Below are positions 30,974-41,834 of a stretch of 64,000 nt of DNA, one piece after another. How positions within the stretch are numbered: position 1 is the first letter of the stretch; every line of letters starts with the position of its first letter. The notes below the pieces were generated by a model. The model was not told the DNA's origin. It did no database searches and was given only the letters and a program-made list of their open reading frames with translations. The DNA lies in assembly GCA_023055355.1 (NCBI GenBank), contig JALJCS010000056.1, forward strand, positions 1,798,001 to 1,862,000. Direction: 5' to 3'. The position numbers and the translations under genes were made by a program. Source of the stretch: Agelaius tricolor (Eukaryota > Chordata > Aves > Passeriformes > Icteridae).

Positions 30974-32397
30974 TGTCATGGTTTGACACTGGCGCAATGC
31001 CAGTGCCCCCATGAAAATATATTCTCCCTAGTGTCTGCTGTGAGATGTGACCAGAAATAAAGCAAAGCAGGCTCCAACTTAGGAATAAAGGAAAACAAAC
31101 TTTATTAACTTACAATATGTAAAGAAACACAGAGAACTCAGAATGAAAACCTTCCAAAAACATTCCTCCTCCTCCCCTCAATTCCACCACCACTCGAAAT
31201 AGAACCTTAGATTCTCAATCCAGTTACCACCCCTCAAATAACCAACTCTCAGTCCATCACCACCCTTCAGATAATCAATTCTCAGTTCATCAAGAGGAGA
31301 GGAGTCCCTCTTGTACCATAGGCTTCCCCAGGAAACACAGTTGAAACCTCATGTGTTTCCATGTCACACGTGGCACCGCCCCGAGAACATTTGCCATCGT
31401 GACATCTTCCTTCCATGTCCAGTGCTCTCACCACTGCGCATGGACCAGAGCTGCTTCTAGGGTTCCCCTTTTAAGGATGCTTTGCTCAGTTCCAAAAAAG
31501 CAACAGTCTCTCACTTTCGGGACACCAGTTCCCCCCAAATTCACCCCCTAGGGCCGAAGGGTCTCAAGAACAGAGATCTTGTTCACTGAAGACAGGGGAC
31601 ACCACCCTCCTCATCCATCTCTGTTCATGCACTCCTTCACATAACATCACTGCACTCTCTTGGCTCCAAGCCATTGCCTCCCCCTAAATGCAGTCTCTGT
31701 GTCACAGGAAAAAAAAAAGGCTCTGTCCATGGCTATACAAGAAAAGTCCAGCCAAAGGCCACTCCATCATCTCCTCCCACCTAGGATTCTTCTCAATTCT
31801 TCTGACATCTTTCACTTGCTCAAATCTTCATCACAGTTGCCCATTTCCTTCCATTTTATGTTTGTCTCTCTCTTAGGAGGGTTTAATGTTCTGCAAAGTT
31901 TTAATTGTCCAAGAAAACAGTTAAAATCTCAGGCTCTGCCTTCCCAGAACTCCCACAACAGCTGGGCACCTTCTTGCACACCCCTCCCCCCTTCTCCTTC
32001 TCAGCCATGCTGTCAGCACAAGATATCAAATTTCAAGGTGGCACAAGCACAGGCACAGGCTCTCTCTCTCTCCCAGGGGTGGGGCGGGGGGCTGCCCGAT
32101 GCCTCTCAGTGTTCTTTCACCCTTCCATCCTGCAGGGGCCTTCACCTCCCTTCTCTGTCCAAGGCTCCGGCCTACCTCACCCCGGCCGCATGGCTTCCCC
32201 TCCCCTGCCCAGCCTGCAGGCTGTGCAGGGGAACCAAAGGAAGGTTCCCCTGGGAGTTCTCTGCTTTTAACCACTTGTGCTCTCAGAGGCGTATCCATGT
32301 CCTCAGTGGCCACACCAGGTGCCAATATTCAAATCTGAGCCCCCATTGGTTTGACCACAGCCTCCCAAAAAACTCACTTCCTTTTCAAACCAGGACA
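30974..32397 (-). repeat. Solo LTR-C copy 3 (1424 bp) in ERV-I env
   Basis: On the plus strand it runs tgtcatggtttgacac to ttttcaaaccaggaca, with perfect 5-bp duplications ggatg at 30969-30973 and 32398-32402. It is the best-preserved member of the family and fixes the ends of the other two copies. Env sequence homologous to ERV-J2 continues on both sides. Confidence 0.94.
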
Positions 32398-33141
32398 GGA
32401 TGTAATTAGGAAAGAGGAGCAGGCTGGTTGGATTTCTGATATGTTGATTTGCATTAGCAATTCAACTCGTTTGAGAGACCACTCTGCATTAAACAACAGT
32501 TGTTGTTGGCCTGTATTCCTTACTATGTATGGGCCTACTTCATAGACTTTAGGTTCAAGTTTAGTTTGGGTTTTGGCTGCTCGAGTACTGGCGTAAGTTG
32601 TATGAGGTTTTGCTGTTGTAAGAGGTGCAGCATATAGTTTAAATTTGAATGAGAGCCTGATAGCATCATGAGCCTAAATACAAATCACCTCTACAGGCTG
32701 TACTAACGTGAAATTATACCAACAGCCTGATTCACTTGGGCTATCACAAACCACCTGGTGCTTGTGTGTAGGAAAAGCTGAAACACTAATTTGATTCGAT
32801 TTCTTATGAGTGCTCCCATTGATCATCCAGCATCTTACTCTAATTTCTTCTCTTATAATCCCTTGAAGTGACCATAGTCCTCGTTTTTGCTACACCTGCT
32901 TTTCATATACTTGGTTTCTGTGCATGACCACAGTTGATAGGTTTAAATCTTTTATATCAGAATGTTTTCTCATGGATCCAGTGTACCTAATAAAAGCTTG
33001 GGACCAAGGCCATTCAGTATTATTCTGGATAGAGGTACCCTCTAATTCTAGGATTTCAATTGCAATTACACACAAAACAATTCTCTTAATTAAACTCCTG
33101 CAAATAAAATTATTAACTATTCCCAGCCACAATATACTCAT

Positions 33142-34166
33142 TTTGCTTGAGTAAGTTTTAGTTTCAGTTTATTGTCTCCTGGTGTCACTCTCCAAGGGAC
33201 TTCTGTTTCTGGGGCTTTCTTCACTCAAGAGTGGTGGATCCAGGCACCCTGCTCTTTGATCTTAATCATGGTGAAAGTAGTAAGAAGCACCTGGAATGGC
33301 CCTTCCCACTGTGGTTCTAAAGTCTTTTTTGTAAGAGACTTAACATATACATAATCTCCAGGCTGTATGTTATGTACTGGTCCATCTAGTCCTCTGCTCC
33401 AAGTTCCAGACACATATTTTTCAATTTCCCTCAGCTGTTTACTTAAAGCCACCATGTATGTGGCCAATGTCACCTCTCCAATGTGGGTAGACACTACCTT
33501 TTTGCACTCTATATGGTCTCCTACAAAGCTTTTCAAAGGGACGAAACCTCTCTTTAGCTCTAGGTTTAGTCCAAATCCGCAACAATGCCAGTGGAAGAGC
33601 TTGGGGCCAGGGTAAATTTGCTTCTTGCCCCAGCCTTACAATTTGCTGTTTAGTCAAATGATTCATTTTCTCCACCTGGCCACTTGATTGGGGGTGGTAC
33701 AGGGTATGAAGTTCCCAATCTATGCCTAGGTGGCTGCTAATTTGCTGCACTATTTTTGAAATAAAATGTGATTCTCTGTCTGAGGATATTACAGCTGGAA
33801 CTCTGAAACACGGTATTATTTCTTGTAACAATACTCTGGTTACTTCTCGAGTTTTGGCAGTCTTAGTGGCAAAGGCTTCTGGCCACCCTGAAAATGTATC
33901 TGTCAATACCAATAAATAACGATACACCCCTTTTCTTGGGAGTTCTGTAAAGTCAATTTGCTACTGCTGCCTGGGCCCATGGCCCCTCCCAATTTGGCCC
34001 AATTTTGGTTTGGGGATATTCTTAGGGTTAGTCTTGAGGCAAAGGTCACACTGCCAGGTCACCTGGGTGATGGTGGCATATAAATTCCCGGCAAAAATTC
34101 TTTCAGTTAGGTGTTCAGGGCATCAATTCCCTAGTGGGTTTTCTGCTGTTCCTCCCTCACCAATGA
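33142..34166 (-). pseudogene. pol: ERV-I integrase
   Basis: The main open part (33927-33439) has L-V-L-T-D-T-F-S-G-W-P-E-A-F. The second catalytic Asp is in I-S-S-D-R-E-S-H-F, and the catalytic Glu in S-S-G-Q-V-E-K-M-N, a typical gammaretroviral integrase pattern. The C-terminal domain continues in another frame, with Q-W-E-G-P-F-Q-V-L-L-T-T near 33290. The zinc-binding N-terminal region (about 33930-34160) is broken by stops. Confidence 0.85.
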
Positions 34167-35007
34167 CTACAACAAATGAGAAGGAATAACTAGCTTCTTG
34201 TTAATTCTAGCCCACCCTTCTTCGTCATATATCTCTTCTTGATCCTGGATTAACTCTTTGTTTTTCTTATTATATTCTGGCTTTCCTTCAAGGAAAATTT
34301 GTCTATCTGGAATTAGGGCTGCTTCAGTAGGAACCTCACTTTTTGCTGCTTCTTTGGCTTCTCTGTCTGCCAACTTATTTCCTTCTTCTAATTCTGAGCT
34401 CACTTTCTGGTGTGCCTTAATGTGCATAATTGCTACCTTCTCAGGCAGCTGAACTGCTTCTATAGTCAAATTATCTCCTGTGCGTGTTTAATGTTTTTCC
34501 CTTGTGAGGTCAGCAGTCCTCTCTCTCTCTCCAAATGGCTCCATGTGCATGCACAACCCCAAATGCATATGTTGAGTCTGTGTATACATTTATTTTCTTC
34601 CCTTCTGCTATTTCTAAGGCACAGGTTGGGGCAATTATCTTTGCCTTTTGTGCAGAGGTCCCTGTTGGAAGGGGTCCAGACTCTATGCAGGTAGTGACTG
34701 CATACCTAGCATGTAGTTTTCTACTGACAACGTAGCTGCTCCCATCAGTAAACTAGGTCTCTGCATTGTCTAAAGGACTGTCCTTTAAGTCTGGGCGGCT
34801 GTAGCAATCTCTTCAATAGTCTCTAAGCAGTCGTGGTGTACTGCTTGTCTCTGGTTTCCTCTGAGAAAAGAAGCTGGATTGATAATATTAGTTACCACTA
34901 TCTCAACATTATCTTGTTCTACCATGATGGTCTGGTATTTCAGGAACCTCTGTGGTGAAAGCTAGTGCTCGCTCTTTACTTCCAGTACTGCAGACACTGT
35001 GTAACAC
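34167..35007 (-). pseudogene. pol: ERV-I RNase H
   Basis: F-T-D-G-S-S lies near 34750, followed by a C-A-L-E-I-A-E-G region and V-Y-T-D-S-T-Y-A-F-G near 34575. The last open segment (34469-34167) has H-I-K-A-H-Q-K and G-N-K-L-A-D-R-E-A. Several stops and frameshifts separate these motifs. LTR-T1 separates it from RT on the right. Confidence 0.82.
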
Positions 35008-36323
35008 TGTCCTAGGTTGACTATACTGTCTCGGTCCCTCTGCGAGCCTCTCAGGAGCCCTGGGCCAGTCCCGAGTCGGCAGACACCGGGGAGGACAGCC
35101 CCGACACGGCCGACAGCAGGGAGACACTCTCTGTGCCCCGAGGGTACTGAGGGCACCTAGGCTGGTTGCCTTCGCTGCAGCAGAGACAGCAGAGACATCG
35201 GTAGAAGAGAAAGGGCCGACTCTTAGCAGGGGTTAATCCAAGGTTTTATTAGGAGTCCCGAAGGAGCTCCTGCACCTCAGGGGGCTTCCTGCCGAGAGCC
35301 CCGGGAGATGTCCCAAGGTCACATTTAAAGGGAGGTGGAAACCAAAAGTAGATAACATTTTACCAACCAATAGGTATCTCTGAGGGATGGGTGCTGGGGG
35401 ATAGACATATAGAACAGCGTATGGGGCAGGGCTTGGGGGGCTGACCCCTGGCCTCTGGCTAATCACTCGACGACTTGGACCAAAACTTCTGGATGGGGGG
35501 GATGGGATGCTGAGTGATTGACAGAGAGCCAGGGTGGGGGTTTGGGGATGATCTCATCCTGGGAGAGGGATAACACAGGTAAAGGGAGGGGGGTACAGTC
35601 TGGGATAAACCATTTGGGAAAAATATGGGAATACAAAACAAAACTACTTCAAAGTATTACAAAATATAAAAACGCACTACAACACTATACGATGCTTTTA
35701 TCCCCAATCGTCGTGTTCTGTTTATGCTGAATAATAAGTTTTACACCTTTAAGACTTGTTCCAGAGAGTGAAGGGGGAGAGAAGAAGCGTGCAGTTTGTT
35801 TTCAGACACTGTACTCAATCCTCCACATTCCTGCTCCTGGACTGTGTTGTCTGCGGATAGACAGACAGCAAGACAGAGCTCTCCTTTGCTTTTAATTAGT
35901 TTAGCTAGCTGAGGCAAAGAAGTTCCCTGGGCTGTGGTTTTTTCCTTTTTCCCTTTTCTTTGGACCTGTTTAAACCTGCTCTGGACTGAACACCCAGAAG
36001 AGCACCGGCAGTTTGCATCTGTGGTCCACCGTGCTGGGCCTGGGCTGCTGCATTTCCAGCACCGGAGGGACTGATAAGAGACTGAGTGAGCTGAACTGCA
36101 ACCCGGGGAGGGGACTTTCTGAGTTTTTCATCTCTTTTGGAGCAGCAAGGGGTTTTATTGATTAATATTGTTTAGGTTTTATTGTTTAATAAACAGATTT
36201 TTTCCACTTTTCTCCAAGGAGGTATTTTGTCCCAGACTGGTTGGGGGGAGGGGCCAATTGAATCTGCGTTCCTAGAGGAACCCCTTTGGGCGTTCTCTCC
36301 CAAATTTGCCCTGAACCAGGACA
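35008..36323 (+). repeat. LTR-T copy 1 in ERV-I pol, interrupted by a solo LTR-A
   Basis: It starts TGTCCTAGGTTGA at 35008 and ends CTGAACCAGGACA at 36323. Near-matching 5-bp duplications flank it: aacac (35003-35007) and gacac (36324-36328). Removing the nested LTR-A gives about 650 bp, equal to copies at 51250-51897 and 47928-48570. It shows AATAAA near 36187 (tttaataaacag). Confidence 0.88.
35027..35684 (-). repeat. Solo LTR-A (658 bp) nested in LTR-T1
   Basis: It is homologous over its full length to the ERV-A LTR (3394-4060) and flanked by perfect 6-bp duplications ctatac at 35021-35026 and 35685-35690. The interrupted LTR-T sequence matches the intact copy at 51250 on either side. The 6-bp duplication agrees with a class II element. 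Confidence 0.95.
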
Positions 36324-37605
36324 GACACTAATACAGTCATTTTCTGTCCCAGGGCAGATTTGCATGTTTCTTGGATATTTAGCACAACTGCTGCCACAGC
36401 TCGGAGGCAACCTGGCTATCCTTTGGCCGTTGCATCTAATTGCTTGGAACAATAAGCAACTGCCCTCCGATATGGACCCAAGTCATGGGCTAATATTCCC
36501 AAGGCAATCCCCTGTTTCTCATGGGAAAATAGAAAGAATGGTTTACTCACATCCGGAAGTCCTAAAGCTGGAGCTGACGTGAGGGTACTCTTTAGCTGGT
36601 GACAGGCCCATGTAGCTTCCTTTGTCCACTGGAGATCTCTATTTCCATTGGCAATAAGAGCATATAGGGGTTTTACAAGCAGCTGATAGTTATAAATACA
36701 TAGCCGGCACCACCCTGCTGTCCCTAGAAAGACTCGGAGTTCCTTTATTGTCTGAGGTTTTGGGGCTTGGCATATCGCTTCCTTGCGAGCTTGTCCTAAA
36801 GTTTGTTGTCCAGCACTCACTTCGTACCCCAGGTAGATTACCTTCTGTTTTACTATCTGTGTCTTTTTCTTTGATACTCTGTATCCTTGGAGCCTTAGGA
36901 AATTTAAAAGGCTTACCATCCAGGCTACACACGCTTCCCTCGTATGAGTGGCTATTAAAAGATCATCCATGTACTGCAATAGCCTTTCTTCTTCCTGTGG
37001 AGCTTCCCAAGACTCTAGGTCTTTTGCAAGTTGTTCTCCAAACAGAGTGGGAGAGTTTTTGAAACCCTGAGGCAATACAGTTCATGTGAGCTGAATTTTG
37101 CGCCCGCTTTTAGGGTTTTCCCATTTGAATACAAAGATTTTCTGGCTGGCTTCGTGGATGGGGAGGCAAAAGAAGGCATCTTTAAGATCTAAAATGGTAA
37201 ACCACGTTAGCTCAGGTGTTAAGTGGGTTAGCAAAGTATATGGATTCGCCACCATAGGATATCAGTCCTCTGTTATCTTGTTGATAGCCCTTAAATCCTG
37301 TACTATTCTATATGACCCATCAGGCATTCGAACATGTAAAATGGGAGTATTGAAATCAGATTGGCATTCCTTTAGCAAACTTGACTGTAAAAAGTTCTCA
37401 ATTATCGGGCTGATCTCTTGCCTGCCTTCCTTTTTCAGGGGGTACTGTTTGACCTTAATTGGTGGTTTCCCTTCTTTAAGTTTGATCACTATGGGAGGGG
37501 CATTTTTCACCCTCCCTGGTAGATTTGAGGCCCATACTCCAGGAGACACTTGGCTCAATATCTCTTCACTAATTTCCTCTACAGGTTCAATAGTTGTCAG
37601 TTATT
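36324..37605 (-). pseudogene. pol: ERV-I reverse transcriptase
   Basis: Fingers (37558-37262) contain V-K-Q-Y-P-L-K-K-E and V-Q-D-L-R-A-I-N-K. Palm and thumb (37075-36416) are open, with M-P-Q-G-F-K-N-S-P-T-L-F-G, catalytic Q-Y-M-D-D-L-L-I-A, F-L-G-T-A-G-W-C-R and a connection with R-A-V-A-Y-C-S-K-Q-L-D. These are standard gammaretroviral RT motifs. Stops and frameshifts lie around 37080-37260. Confidence 0.88.
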
Positions 37606-37982
37606 AAGCTGAACACCTCTATGTACTTTTGATCATTTACCTCCAGAATAACCTCCCCATTCTTGAATGTGATGATTGCTTGTAATTGTTCCAATAAGTC
37701 TCTCCCTAAAAGCGCCTTTGGCAAATTGGGCAGGTATAAAAACTAGTGGATGCCCCACTGTTTCCCCGCTCTATATTTTAGAGGTTTGCAAAAATATGCC
37801 TTTTCAGATTGGCCAGTTGCCCCCTGCACCACAACATCATCATTCCCCACAGGCACTAAAGCTTTATTTAAAACTGAATATGTTGCTCCCGTGTCAACCA
37901 AAAATTTCACTTTCTTCTCCTCTTCCCCCAGCCTCATTGTTATAACCAGTGGATCTGCTGGGATGGAGTCCCCTGGTCCTCC
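37606..37982 (-). pseudogene. pro: ERV-I protease
   Basis: F-L-V-D-T-G-A-T-Y-S-V-L-N is the intact gamma-type aspartic protease core, in the same frame as NC across the gag-pol stop. The frame is lost near 37743, before the closing motif. Confidence 0.82.
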
Positions 37983-37985
37983 TCA
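37983..37985 (-). promoter_or_regulatory. ERV-I gag-pol stop codon (UGA) with G-rich downstream context
   Basis: GAC TGA is followed by GGAGGACCAGGGGAC, in frame with NC and protease. The layout matches gammaretroviral readthrough, but with UGA in place of the usual UAG. It may be original or a TAG-to-TGA change. Confidence 0.5.
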
Positions 37986-39514
37986 GTCATCCTGCACATG
38001 AGTGACCACCACCCCTTTCTCCTGATGGTCACCTTGTCTCCACTCTGGGCATTGGTGACCGGTCCTCCTGCAAATTGCACAGTGGTCTCTGCCCAACCCA
38101 GGTGGACCTTGTCTGGGTGGTCCCTGCTTGTGTTTCTCTTGCTTTTCCTCCTGTACCACTGCCACTAGCTTTTTCATTCCTTGTTTTTATCTTTCTTCCC
38201 AGTTATTAAATATTCTCCATGCCTCTTCTAACAAGGCCTCAAGGTTTCTCCCTTCTGGCCCTCGGATTTTCTGAAGTTTATGCCTGATATCTCCAGTAGA
38301 CTGTTCCAAAAATGAATTAATTAACTGATTCATTCCTATCTCAGACCCTGGGTCTAATCATGTATGACAATGCATAACATCCCTCAGATGCTCTAGAAAC
38401 TCGGATGGAGTCTTGGAAGGCCCCTGCTTAATAGAATATAGGGCACACCAATTTATGGTCTTGAGAATAGCTCTCTTCACTCCTGTTACTATCCAATCTT
38501 GATAATCTGCTAATTTCTTTAATTCTGCCAATATATTTGGATCTCATTTTGGGTCTTGGAGAGGGAAAAATTCTGTTATATCCAATTGCTGGCTTTTACA
38601 GTGATCCTCTGTTAAAGTCCCTGCTGTTTTTAAGATTAACTGCTTTTCTGTTTCAGCAAAAGCATCCAGTAATAACTGGATGTCTCCCCAATCTGGGTTG
38701 TGTTGTTTGATAGCATATTGTAAATGCTTGGCAGTAAGTATCAGATTGCTGCAATAATTTTTATCAATCCTTTCCCATGCCTCTAGATCAAGAGTGGAGA
38801 ATGGTACTTTAATCATTAGTATCCCTCCTTCTGGTCCCACCGCTTCTTGCAGAGGGGCCTGTAACACTGCTTGCCTCCTGGTCCTAGACAAACTAGACTG
38901 CCAGGAGGGGAGTGGGTTGGAGCAGATGTGCCTTCTGAGCCTGTGTCCTCCTCTTTTTTGGGAAAGTCCACCTTATCCTCATCCTCATCCTCATCCTCAT
39001 CCTCATCCTCATCCTCCAGTCACTTAGAAGGAGCTTTCAGCAAATCTATTGTTTCTTGATCTTGAGCCACAGCATGGTAAACCTTATCTGATTTGGCATA
39101 TCACTGTCCTATGCTGCATGCTGAGCAACATCGCTTAATTTGCCCTCTCTTTGCTTTGTTTTCCTTCTCAAGGACTAACACCAGTGGGTCTGAGGGAGCT
39201 CTGAGCCCACAGTCCCTCTGGCATTCCGGATGATTTCGTAAGGTGAAAAACATATCAGCATAAGAGACCACATCCCACTTCCCTTCCTGTCTTAAAAACA
39301 GCATTAACTGCAACAAGGTGTTACAATCTAAAGTTCCAGTAGGTGGCCACTTTGCTCCATCTTCCAGCCTGTATAATGGTCACCACCACATGCAGTATTG
39401 GATTAAATAATTTTTGTTCTCCAATCCACCCCTACTGGCGACTTCTTTCCAGTGGGTTAAGATATACCCTAAAGGGCTAGCTTGGGGAACTTTTTTGCTC
39501 TGGTTAGTTCCTAT
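37986..39514 (-). pseudogene. gag: ERV-I gag
   Basis: The predicted start at 39514-39512 is ATA where ATG is expected, followed by G-T-N-Q-S and the matrix motif A-S-P-L-G-Y-I-L-T-H-W-K-E. Open matrix sequence lies at 39316-39101. An acidic run encoded by a hexanucleotide repeat sits at 38975-39016. Capsid (38891-38544) has P-F-S-T-L-D-L and a gamma-like D-I-Q-L-L-L-D-A-F region. NC has C-A-I-C-R-R-T-G-H-Q-C, a knuckle whose H-to-C spacing is shortened, suggesting a small deletion. Confidence 0.85.
38975..39016 (+). repeat. Hexanucleotide repeat (atcctc)7
   Basis: Seven perfect units within ERV-I gag. On the coding strand they specify alternating Asp and Glu, an acidic tract between matrix and capsid. 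Confidence 0.95.
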
Positions 39515-40262
39515 GATCTCCTTCTCTTTGTCCTATCTCGCTTCTACTCAAACCTCTCTTCACAAAGCCTCACAGTCCTTTCCCAATCCTCCTCCCACAC
39601 GCAACTCCAGGTTACAGGTACTAGATGTGATTTTCTACACACAAGCTTTAAGATCAGAGGTTCAAAATCGGCTCAGTGCATATGCCCTGCTGCCTACTAG
39701 AACAGCAATACCAATACCTCTCACAATTTCTGCACTGCAATAGTACCCATGCAGGGTGCCAGCCACTAGATGTGCCCAAGGCTCCCAAGAATTGCCTGCA
39801 AAGGCAGGCTATTCCATTTACCTCTTAGCGAATTTCTAAATTCTCTATAGCAGTGTCTTGGTTTGAAATGACAGGTGTCTGCTAAGGAAGGCAGAAGCCT
39901 CCCCTGAAATGGAAAATATAACCCCCCTCACACCAAATTATTATAATTTTGAAATTAAAATACTCTCAGGCAAAGATATGGGAATAGGAATAACAGTTCT
40001 CTACTAGGAAAACTAAAAATACAAATGTAATAGTACAAGCATGAACAAAACAAAAAAAACAACAAAAAAACACCGACAGAGTCAGAATACGACCTGACAC
40101 CCTGTAGGTCAGGGTGTTGGTAGCAGTCCAATTGGATGGTGGCTGCAGTCCTCCTGCAGTGACAGGTGTGGTTCTGTTGGAGCAGTGAGCCTGTAGAAGG
40201 GTGGAGTTTTCCTCTGAAGGTCTGGTAGTGGTGTAGATGGGCCTGGTATTCCTCTGGGAATC

Positions 40263-40885
40263 TCTCGGGGGTCTTTCTGGGTCACTGCGACCCTGAGATT
40301 GCTAAAAGTCTCTTTTCCCAGCCCGAGCGCTTGAAGAATGAGTCGGAGCTGTTCAGTTCTTGGTCTCAAGGTTGTTTATTGCGTCTTATCTACAAAAAAT
40401 TTTCTCCTGCTCTGCTGAGGTCCATCCAGCAGGACAGTTCCAGGCACACTGCCTGCCCCCGGGGCGGTGTTATGTCTTTATACTAAAAACTATGTATACA
40501 ATGTTTACAATTACTTTCCAATACCTATCACCTATGTTAGACAGTGAGCTTCTACTCGAAACCAATCTGTAAGTGCCAACATCACAGCAGAAGATGGAGG
40601 CCAAGAAGAAGAAGAAGAAAGGCTGGACACGCCCAGATCCCTCCATCTTGCCTCCTGAACCCCCATACCAAAAACCCCAAAATCTTCTTTTCCACCCCGT
40701 GATAACTTCACTAATATTCTACCTAAACTATTGTGGCTTGCTGATCTTCGTATAAGGTTGGTAATTTGCTCCATGGGTCATAATCAAAACCACAGGTGTT
40801 TTGGGCTTTGTGCCAGGGCTTCTGAGCCCCCTGGCAGGGGTTCTGGCCATCCTGGACAGCCAGAGGGATGTTCTGGGTTCCCACA
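40263..40885 (-). repeat. ERV-H 3' LTR, family LTR-G
   Basis: On the minus strand, TGTGGGAACCCAGAACATCCC follows the purine tract aaacaaaagggggaga. TATAAA near 40480 and AATAAA near 40374 (read on the minus strand) mark U3 and R. It aligns with the solo LTR-G at 27556-28174; the terminal TG on the plus strand has become TC. Confidence 0.9.
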
Positions 40886-41300
40886 TCTCCCCCTTTTGTT
40901 TGCACCAAAACCACCTCTTTTGCAACTTTGTCCAAGGGCTGCTGCATGCACACAAAGATGCATGGTAAAATGAGCAGAAGAACCACAAGCCCTATAAAAA
41001 TGTAACAACCTACCTTTAAAAGTCCCTTCCACAATGGTGAAAGGTTAAAAAATCCAACCACATCATACATCCAGGATCCAGTGACCTCCCCAAGTTTGTT
41101 AATGCTTTCTTGTAACTTTTTGATGTTTTCACAAATTGATTTTGAATCATCTGACATGTTCATGCAGCAAATCCCTTCAAATTCTTCACACCCGTGTCCA
41201 TGTGCCAGCAGCAGATAGTCAATTGCTGCTCAGTTTTGGAGAGTTGCTCGTCTTACACTGTTGATGTCTGTTAACATTTCACTCAGTGTAAGAGAAACAG
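40723..41300 (-). pseudogene. env: ERV-H env transmembrane subunit remnant
   Basis: The immunosuppressive-domain-like L-Q-N...A-A-I-D-Y-L-L-L-A-H-G-H-G is followed by C-E-E-F-E-G-I-C-C (C-x6-CC), typical of alpha/gamma-type fusion subunits and close to avian EAV/ALV-like Env. A TGA interrupts within the domain. From 41163 the frame is open through a membrane anchor (F-I-G-L-V-V-L-L-L-I-L-P-C-I-F-V-C) to 40723, running about 160 bases into the U3 region of the LTR. The surface subunit is absent. Confidence 0.85.
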
Positions 41301-41834
41301 CCCGAGCTGTTCATGTTCTGGGTTGCCACAGGAATCCAGTGGAGATGACAGCTACTCCCCTGGGAATCCAGTGGGAAAAAGGTTGTCCTGGTGTTCCAAA
41401 ATCTCAAATTATATCCAGGATGGAATGCTTGGCTCCTCCCCCTGGGCGGAGCTTCCCACATGGGGATGCTGTAATTTTATCAGTCATGCAGTGACATTTA
41501 ATGGCCCATTAACAGCAGATTTCTCCCTGGAGGAAGGATTGGTTTGTAGAAGAGATAAAGAAAGCTTCCCAATTAACAGAAGATAACTGCCACACTTCTA
41601 ACACATGGCAAAGAGAATACACACATTACCTTGCAATCTAGGACAAGCAGGTTGTTCCCAATCTAGAGAAACTACATTACCAGACGAAGTCCAGTAAAGC
41701 CCCTCTAAATAAACCCGTTTATACCCTCTATCTATCCAGTGATTGACTGGATTCACAAACTCCCAGGGGTCAAGCTCAAACCACTGAGGCAGTGGAATCC
41801 CCTCTTTTTGTCCACCTACGGTTAGAACATGCAT

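Larger units (their letters stand above)
28804..33141 (-). pseudogene. env: ERV-I env, split by LTR-C3 and LTR-X
   Basis: The ATG at 33141 opens M-S-I-L-W-L, and the same start exists in ERV-J2 (61431). The downstream part has a coiled-coil-like region around 30720-30960. The last open segment (29391-28804) carries N-terminal cysteines, a helical R-Q-L-I-K-H-Q-D-L region, D-H-H-W-W-D-V-I before the membrane, and the anchor V-V-L-L-I-L-V-G-I-S-L. I see neither a C-x6-CC motif nor an immunosuppressive-domain-like block, unlike ERV-E and ERV-H, so this is a different env type that I cannot assign. Many stops and two LTR insertions disable it. Confidence 0.75.
40263..41330 (-). mobile_element. 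ERV-H: internally deleted alpharetrovirus-like provirus inside LTR-M1
   Basis: It is flanked by perfect 6-bp duplications ggaatc at 40257-40262 and 41331-41336. On the minus strand it begins with about 30 bases of an LTR-G start (TGTGGCAACCCAGAACAT) and passes directly into the env transmembrane region. It ends with a polypurine tract and a 623-bp 3' LTR-G. Almost the entire internal genome is deleted. Confidence 0.9.
39854..41645 (-). repeat. LTR-M copy 1 in ERV-I leader, interrupted by ERV-H
   Basis: On the plus strand it starts tgtcttggtttgaaatgacagg and ends caatctaggaca, with perfect 5-bp duplications agcag at 39849-39853 and 41646-41650. Without ERV-H it is about 718 bp and aligns with LTR-M2 (24763-25408) in opposite orientation. 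Confidence 0.9.
39520..41834 (-). pseudogene. Cysteine-rich accessory gene upstream of gag in ERV-I (unrecognised), split by LTR-M1
   Basis: I do not recognise this gene. The N-terminal part (41834-41646) is open from ATG, with P-Q-W-F-E-L-D-P-W-E-F and Y-L-E-G-L-Y-W-T-S-S-G. LTR-M1 with 5-bp duplications interrupts it. The same frame continues at 39848 with one TAA, then W-V-L-L-Q-C-R-N-C-E-R-Y-W-Y-C. After another stop and a frame change come L-V-P-V-T-W and W-E-E-D-W-E-R-T-V-R-L-C-E-E-R-F, ending just before the gag start. Motif order and placement match the ERV-F gene, and the N-terminal half resembles the ERV-E gene more loosely. Confidence 0.65.

Noticed and set aside
31660..32409. 249-codon plus-strand frame
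   Set aside because: It is within LTR-C copy 3, runs past the LTR end into env DNA, and shows no domain.
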